Shown here: positions 59,935-64,000 of the stretch, one piece after another | Position numbering within the stretch: position 1 is the stretch's first letter | Layout: each line of letters starts with the position of its first letter | Assembly (NCBI GenBank): GCA_002337145.1 | Contig: DDFK01000002.1 | Location: 1,088,490 to 1,152,489 of the forward strand | Length of the DNA: 64,000 nt | Reading direction: 5' to 3' | From: Chitinophagaceae bacterium UBA1930 | GTDB taxonomy: Bacteria; Bacteroidota; Bacteroidia; Chitinophagales; Chitinophagaceae | Made by a program: the position numbers and the translations under genes | The notes under the pieces: model-generated | Database searches by the model: none | What the model was told of the DNA's origin: nothing | The model's input: only the letters and a program-made list of their open reading frames with translations

Positions 59935-61182
59935 ATGAACCAACACAAACAAATTGGCATCCTTTCCATTCCTGTTATGGTAGCAGCACTGGGCTATTTT
60001 GTGGATATATACGACCTGCTGCTGTTTACCATCGTTAGAGAACCGAGCCTTCAAGGTTTAGGCGTTGTATTAACCGATAAGGCGGCCGTACTTGCATCCA
60101 GTACAAAAATCATTAACTGGCAAATGGTAGGGCTGTTGATCGGTGGCATTTTTTGGGGTACCATTGGCGACAAGAAAGGAAGGTTAAGTGTGCTCTTTGG
60201 TTCAATAGCATTGTACTCCATTGCAAACTTTGCAACAGGTTATGTGCAAACGGTTGAACATTATGCATGGGCAAGGTTTATTGCAGGCATTGGGCTTGCC
60301 GGAGAGCTTGGTGCGGGTATTACCCTGGTTAGTGAACTGCTGCCCAAAAACAAAAGGGGCGTAGGTACATCCTTGGTAGCAGGCATCGGGTTGTTCGGGG
60401 CAGTATTTGCTTACTATACTTTTAAGTTCACCAATCAAGACTGGCGTTTGTGCTATAAAATTGGTGGTGGTTTGGGCGTTGTATTGTTGCTGTTACGTAT
60501 TTCGGTTGCAGAAAGCGGAATGTTTAAGCAAACAAAGGAACAGAATGTGCAACGTGGCAACTTCTTCATGTTTTTTACCAATGCACACCGCTTCAAAAAG
60601 TATTTCCTTGCTATTCTAATTGGCCTGCCTACCTGGTACGTGATAGGCATATTGGTCAACTACAGTAACCGTTTCGCAAAAGAGTTCTATGGCGAAAACC
60701 ATATTGAAAGTGGCAAGGCAATCATGTATGCCTATGCAGCAATTGCAGTGGGCGATATTGTGATTGGTCTTATAAGCCAATATTTCAAAAGCCGTAAAAA
60801 AGCATTGTTGCTGTTTTATGTATTGTGCATAGGTGCCCTTTTCCTCTTCTACAGCAGTTTCAACAGCAGCGATGCCCGCATGTATATTATCTGTGCCATA
60901 CTTGGTTTCAGCACGGGTTTCTGGGCAATCTTTGTAACAATGGGAGCCGAGCAGTTCGGAACAAACCTCCGTGCAACAGCTGCCACTACGGTTCCCAATA
61001 TGGTGCGTGGTTCCTTACCCTTAATCAATTTAATGTTCCTTGACCTGTTTCAACAAAAATGGAAATGGGGCCTTACCCAAAGCGGCATCGTAACAGCAAT
61101 AGTGGTAATGTTTATCACTTTGATTGCCTTCTATTTCACGGAAGAAACCTTTCATAAGGACCTGAACTATGTAGAAGAATAA
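59935..61182 (+). CDS. MFS transporter (tandem copy 2)
   Basis: This 415-residue protein is a paralogue of the preceding one, with matching DIYDLLLF, GGIFWGTIGDKKGRLSVLFGSIALYS, RFIAGIGLAGELGAGITLVSELLPK and EQFGTNLRATAATTVPNMVRG segments. The two differ most in the loop before TM2 (VLTDKAAVLASSTK in this copy) and in the C-terminal helices, which suggests divergence in specificity after duplication. The 14-nt gap indicates one transcript. No regulatory site is visible between the copies. Confidence 0.88.
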   Translation: MNQHKQIGILSIPVMVAALGYFVDIYDLLLFTIVREPSLQGLGVVLTDKAAVLASSTKIINWQMVGLLIGGIFWGTIGDKKGRLSVLFGSIALYSIANFATGYVQTVEHYAWARFIAGIGLAGELGAGITLVSELLPKNKRGVGTSLVAGIGLFGAVFAYYTFKFTNQDWRLCYKIGGGLGVVLLLLRISVAESGMFKQTKEQNVQRGNFFMFFTNAHRFKKYFLAILIGLPTWYVIGILVNYSNRFAKEFYGENHIESGKAIMYAYAAIAVGDIVIGLISQYFKSRKKALLLFYVLCIGALFLFYSSFNSSDARMYIICAILGFSTGFWAIFVTMGAEQFGTNLRATAATTVPNMVRGSLPLINLMFLDLFQQKWKWGLTQSGIVTAIVVMFITLIAFYFTEETFHKDLNYVEE

Positions 61183-61232
61183 AAGCACTCCTGTTTTAGG
61201 TAACCAGCAACACTGCATGTTTCAGCTGTATA

Positions 61233-61250
61233 GGCGTCGCACCCATCGGC
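61233..61250. repeat. Intergenic repeat copy 3 (GGCGTCGCACCCATCGGC)
   Basis: This 18-mer is identical to that at 54473-54490. It lies between the MFS pair and the GT9 gene. The 149-nt gap holds nothing else recognisable. Confidence 0.65.
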
Positions 61251-61331
61251 TTCATGGCATAGCCCAGCCATACCTTATAAACTATACCTGGTATTTGCAG
61301 TACATTCGTTCAAAATTGTTCAATCAGGTTT

Positions 61332-62315
61332 ATGAAATTCCTTGTTATCCGTTTTTCTTCCATCGGCGATATTGTATTGACCACACCCGTTGTACGATGC
61401 ATTAAACAGCAACTGCCCGGTGCCGAAGTACACTTTCTTACCAAAAAATCTTTTAACGGCATTGTGGAAACCAATCCATATATAGATAAGGTAATACTGC
61501 TGGATACAAGTTGGGACCTGATGATACACGAACTGCAACAGGAAGGCTATGACTATATCATAGACCTGCACCATAACCTGCGTACACTGCGTGTGAAAAA
61601 GTCACTGAAAGCAAAAAGCTTTTCTTTCAACAAACTCAACATACAAAAATGGTTACTCACTACCCTTAAAATAAACATCATGCCCAATATGCATATTGTT
61701 GACAGAAACCTGGCAACGGTAAGCAGCCTTGGCGTAATGAACGATGGCAAGGGACTGGACTATTTCATTCCCGAAAAAGATGCGGTAAAACAAAACGACA
61801 TTCCCGCATCGCACCATTTTGGTTTTATCGGCATCGTAATTGGTGCGGCGCTCAATACAAAGAAATTACCCATCCATAAGTTAAAACAACTGTGCAGCAA
61901 TATTGCCTATCCCATTATCCTGTTGGGTGGCCCCGAAGACAGAGCCGCAGGCGATGAAATTGCTTCGGTGGATGCTATTAAAATATACAATGCCTGCGGC
62001 AAGTTCAACCTCAACGAAAGTGCCGACCTTGTGCGTAAGGCAAAACTCATCATTACACACGATACCGGGTTGATGCATATTGCAGCAGCATTTAAAAAGC
62101 CCATCCTTTCCATTTGGGGCAATACCACACCCTTATTTGGTATGGAGCCCTATTTTGGCAATACACAAATTACCAACCATAAGTTCCAGGTACAAAATGT
62201 ATCATGCAGGCCATGCAGCAAAATAGGCTACAAGCAATGCCCCAAAAAGCATTTTAAATGTATGGAGTTGCAGGATGTGGAACTGATTGCAAAAAATGCC
62301 TTACAGATTATTTAG
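61332..62315 (+). CDS. Glycosyltransferase family 9 (heptosyltransferase-like)
   Basis: This 327-residue GT-B enzyme begins FLVIRFSSIGDIVLTTPVVRCIKQQLPGAEVHFLT, the GT9 N-terminal pattern with the catalytic Asp in the S.GD loop. The C-terminal donor-binding domain has IILLGGPEDRAAGDEI and AKLIITHDTGLMHIAAAFKKPILSIWGNT, typical of the family. It would add a heptose or related sugar to the LPS or capsular core at the inner face of the membrane. It is monocistronic and converges on the small membrane protein gene, with 19 nt between stops. Confidence 0.88.
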   Translation: MKFLVIRFSSIGDIVLTTPVVRCIKQQLPGAEVHFLTKKSFNGIVETNPYIDKVILLDTSWDLMIHELQQEGYDYIIDLHHNLRTLRVKKSLKAKSFSFNKLNIQKWLLTTLKINIMPNMHIVDRNLATVSSLGVMNDGKGLDYFIPEKDAVKQNDIPASHHFGFIGIVIGAALNTKKLPIHKLKQLCSNIAYPIILLGGPEDRAAGDEIASVDAIKIYNACGKFNLNESADLVRKAKLIITHDTGLMHIAAAFKKPILSIWGNTTPLFGMEPYFGNTQITNHKFQVQNVSCRPCSKIGYKQCPKKHFKCMELQDVELIAKNALQII

Positions 62316-62334
62316 GCAGCCAAGCAAAAACGGG

Positions 62335-62640
62335 TTAATACATAATCTTCAAAATCAATGCACCAATGGCAAAAATCAGGGTCATGATAAAAATACCCTT
62401 TGCTGTTTTGTCAATATGACTATTGATATATATGGTAAACAGGATAGCGTTGGCCAATAGCGAAAAACTGACCATCGTGGTGATGATGCTTTTTTGCCAG
62501 CCCAAATATTTTACAAATTCAATAAAACTGCCCGCACTTCTTGCTTTCCATAAATAATAACCGTACATGCCTATAAACGGGGCAATAAAGCCCCAGAGCA
62601 AGCCGAGTTTCAAATTGTCTTTCTTGAATATCTTAAACAT
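62335..62640 (-). CDS. Small membrane protein of unknown function
   Basis: This 101-residue protein has three predicted TM helices (about 12-30, 48-70 and 82-100) and a basic N-terminus (MFKIFKKDNLK) that should stay in the cytoplasm. I recognise no family motif. The start is 49 nt beyond the surE stop on the same strand, so co-transcription is likely. Confidence 0.65.
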   Translation of the reverse strand: MFKIFKKDNLKLGLLWGFIAPFIGMYGYYLWKARSAGSFIEFVKYLGWQKSIITTMVSFSLLANAILFTIYINSHIDKTAKGIFIMTLIFAIGALILKIMY

Positions 62641-62689
62641 GTTGTTATTGTTTATGCGAATAAATCAATGTGTCGAAAGTTGGCTGGCA

Positions 62690-63472
62690 TCAAAACTTCC
62701 AGGTGTCAATTTTCTTTTTCAATTCATAGTTTGTCAGGTCAAATTGAACAGGCACCACACTTACATAATTGTTTTTTAAGGCCCACACATCGGTATCCCT
62801 ACCTTTATCAAAATTCACGAACTCGCCTGTAAGCCAATAATACATTTTGCCATGCGGGTCCTTGCGTTCCACAAAAGCCTCTTCGTATTTGGCATAGGCC
62901 TGGCGGCACACTTTAATGCCCTTTATCAAAAGTTCCGGCACGGCAGGTATATTTACGTTCAGCAACAAATGTTTATCATGCTTTTTGGCAAGCATCTGTA
63001 TGGCAATTTTGCGTACATACAATTTTGCTGGGTTAAAATCGGCTTCCATGCTATAGTCCAACAAACTGAAACCTGCACTGGGTATGCTTTCTATTGATGC
63101 TTCCATGGCAGCACTCATGGTTCCGCTATAAATTACATTGATGCTATGGTTTGCCCCGTGATTGATGCCGCTAAGGCAGATGTCGGGCTTGCGGTGCAAT
63201 ATTTTATCAACCGCCAGTTTCACGCAATCAACAGGCGTACCATTACAGGTATATGCTTCTATGCCCTCAATAAATGCAACTTTTTGTAGGCGTAACGGGT
63301 GCCCAATGGTTATGGCATGCCCCATGCCGCTTTGTGGTTTATCGGGTGCCACCACTACTACTCGTCCCAAATCCTGCACGGCTTCTGCCAATGCCTTAAT
63401 ACCCGGTGCCGCAATGCTATCGTCGTTTGTAACAAGGATAATGGGTTGTTCCTTCTTCGTCTTTTTTAACAT
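62690..63472 (-). CDS. surE: 5'/3'-nucleotidase SurE
   Basis: This 260-residue metal-dependent phosphatase acts on nucleoside 5'- and 3'-monophosphates. The N-terminal metal motif ILVTNDDSIAAPGIKAL has the two Asp ligands. VVVAPDKPQSGMGHAITIGHPL, CNGTPVDCVKLAVDKIL and LSGINHGANHSINVIYSGTMSAAMEAS are the remaining SurE signatures. The ATG at 63472 is used because the longer frame would add 11 non-conserved residues. The small membrane protein gene follows downstream. Confidence 0.94.
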   Translation of the reverse strand: MLKKTKKEQPIILVTNDDSIAAPGIKALAEAVQDLGRVVVVAPDKPQSGMGHAITIGHPLRLQKVAFIEGIEAYTCNGTPVDCVKLAVDKILHRKPDICLSGINHGANHSINVIYSGTMSAAMEASIESIPSAGFSLLDYSMEADFNPAKLYVRKIAIQMLAKKHDKHLLLNVNIPAVPELLIKGIKVCRQAYAKYEEAFVERKDPHGKMYYWLTGEFVNFDKGRDTDVWALKNNYVSVVPVQFDLTNYELKKKIDTWKF

Positions 63473-63689
63473 GGCTGCAAGATAACGAAGTACAAGTTTT
63501 GGCAAATGGCTTTTGCATAAATATTAGGAAATGCCCATTAAGCTAAGGCTTTGCACAACTGTACAGTGCCAGTACGCAGTTACTGCGGTGGTAAACCCTC
63601 AAAAAAAAGCGTACCAGCACGTAGGCTGCTAAACTTGCATCGCATTACTTTAGCAACTTCTTTATTCTTAAACCTAAAAAAAACAGCGT

Positions 63690-64000
63690 ATGCAAAAAAT
63701 TGTAACTGCTTTTTGTTTGGCAGTATGTCTATCGGTAATGGCCTGCCAAGATGGTGGCGTTAAGCCCCCAATGGGAACCGGGGCGGATGGACAGCCGGCA
63801 GACAGCATAACCAACTGGCACCACTTTGTATCAAAAGAGCGGTCGTTAAAAATGATAGCCAGGTACAAAGAAGTAAGGGCTTCCATGACGGATGGTACCC
63901 AGAAATTTGGTATGGAACTGATGTCGCAGGCCGAACGTTACGACTCGGCACAAAGCATGCTGGCCTACATGATGCGTCAAAAAAACTGTACCGGTATCAG
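63690..64000 (+). CDS. Lipoprotein of unknown function, cut by the window end
   Basis: The ATG at 63690 opens a frame that continues to the last base. The first residues form a lipoprotein signal with a VMAC lipobox (Cys near residue 19). The visible mature part (about 85 residues) has WHHFVSKERSLKMIARYKEVRASM, then Met- and Gln-rich helical stretches. No family is recognisable. A TAG/TAA-free frame over 311 nt plus a good lipobox makes it credible. Confidence 0.65.
   Translation, partial: MQKIVTAFCLAVCLSVMACQDGGVKPPMGTGADGQPADSITNWHHFVSKERSLKMIARYKEVRASMTDGTQKFGMELMSQAERYDSAQSMLAYMMRQKNCTGI

Noticed and set aside
1..64000. CRISPR array, insertion sequence or prophage
   Set aside because: No regularly spaced repeats, transposase, integrase or phage structural genes were seen.

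Overview
The window is chromosomal DNA from a member of the Bacteroidota, most likely family Chitinophagaceae or a near relative. The evidence is Bacteroidota-type -7 promoter elements (TAnnTTTG), the near absence of Shine-Dalgarno sequences, two proteins with type IX secretion (T9SS) C-terminal sorting domains, PorT-like outer-membrane barrels, an ECF sigma factor next to a membrane/barrel protein, and AT-rich perfect-hairpin terminators. Genes are dense (about 57 credible protein genes, one tRNA, one riboswitch). I see no insertion sequence, prophage, CRISPR array or rRNA. The genus cannot be fixed from the sequence alone.

Layout. 0-4.4 kb (+): TrmH-type RNA methyltransferase, UbiA prenyltransferase, small OM barrel, ruvX, def and a secreted protein. 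4.4-10 kb (-): lipoprotein, inner-membrane/OM-barrel protein and ECF sigma factor in one operon, then truB with a family-39-like glycosyltransferase. 10-13.7 kb: OprB-like porin (+), YdeI-family protein and hutH (-). 13.8-18.9 kb (+): tRNA-Arg(TCT), DHFR-like reductase, a TetR regulator with a probable operator, a small protein and an MFS exporter, an AraC regulator, a DUF1772 protein and a lipoprotein cytochrome c. 18.9-20.7 kb (-): HipA-like kinase, DUF3037 protein and a 2H phosphoesterase. 20.8-30.1 kb: a signalling island with three histidine kinases (one with seven PAS domains), an NtrC-type regulator and two single-domain receivers. 30.4-36 kb: PAP2 phosphatase, valS, and a DnaQ exonuclease/GIY-YIG fusion. 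36-42 kb: tex, a transglutaminase-like protein, a DUF3806-like protein and a phospholipase D-like protein. 42-48 kb: rhomboid protease, a CLC antiporter behind a fluoride riboswitch, an AlkB-like dioxygenase, a class V aminotransferase and a YkgJ-like protein. 48-53 kb (-): two large paralogous T9SS-secreted repeat proteins. 53-56 kb (-): DCC-family protein, YebC and an amino acid permease. 56-61 kb (+): a transport operon (dicarboxylate symporter, DedA fusion, two tandem MFS paralogues). 61-64 kb: GT9 glycosyltransferase, a small membrane protein, surE and the start of a lipoprotein gene that runs off the window.

The most informative non-coding feature is the crcB-type fluoride riboswitch at 45.24 kb. 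Its pseudoknot competes with a hairpin covering the ribosome-binding region of the CLC gene, which identifies that transporter as a fluoride/proton antiporter. Other features worth following are the HipA/DUF3037/2H operon, the structured intergenic elements at 33.8 and 35.9 kb, a dispersed 18-nt intergenic repeat, and inverted repeats that look like operators upstream of the TetR gene and the dicarboxylate symporter.
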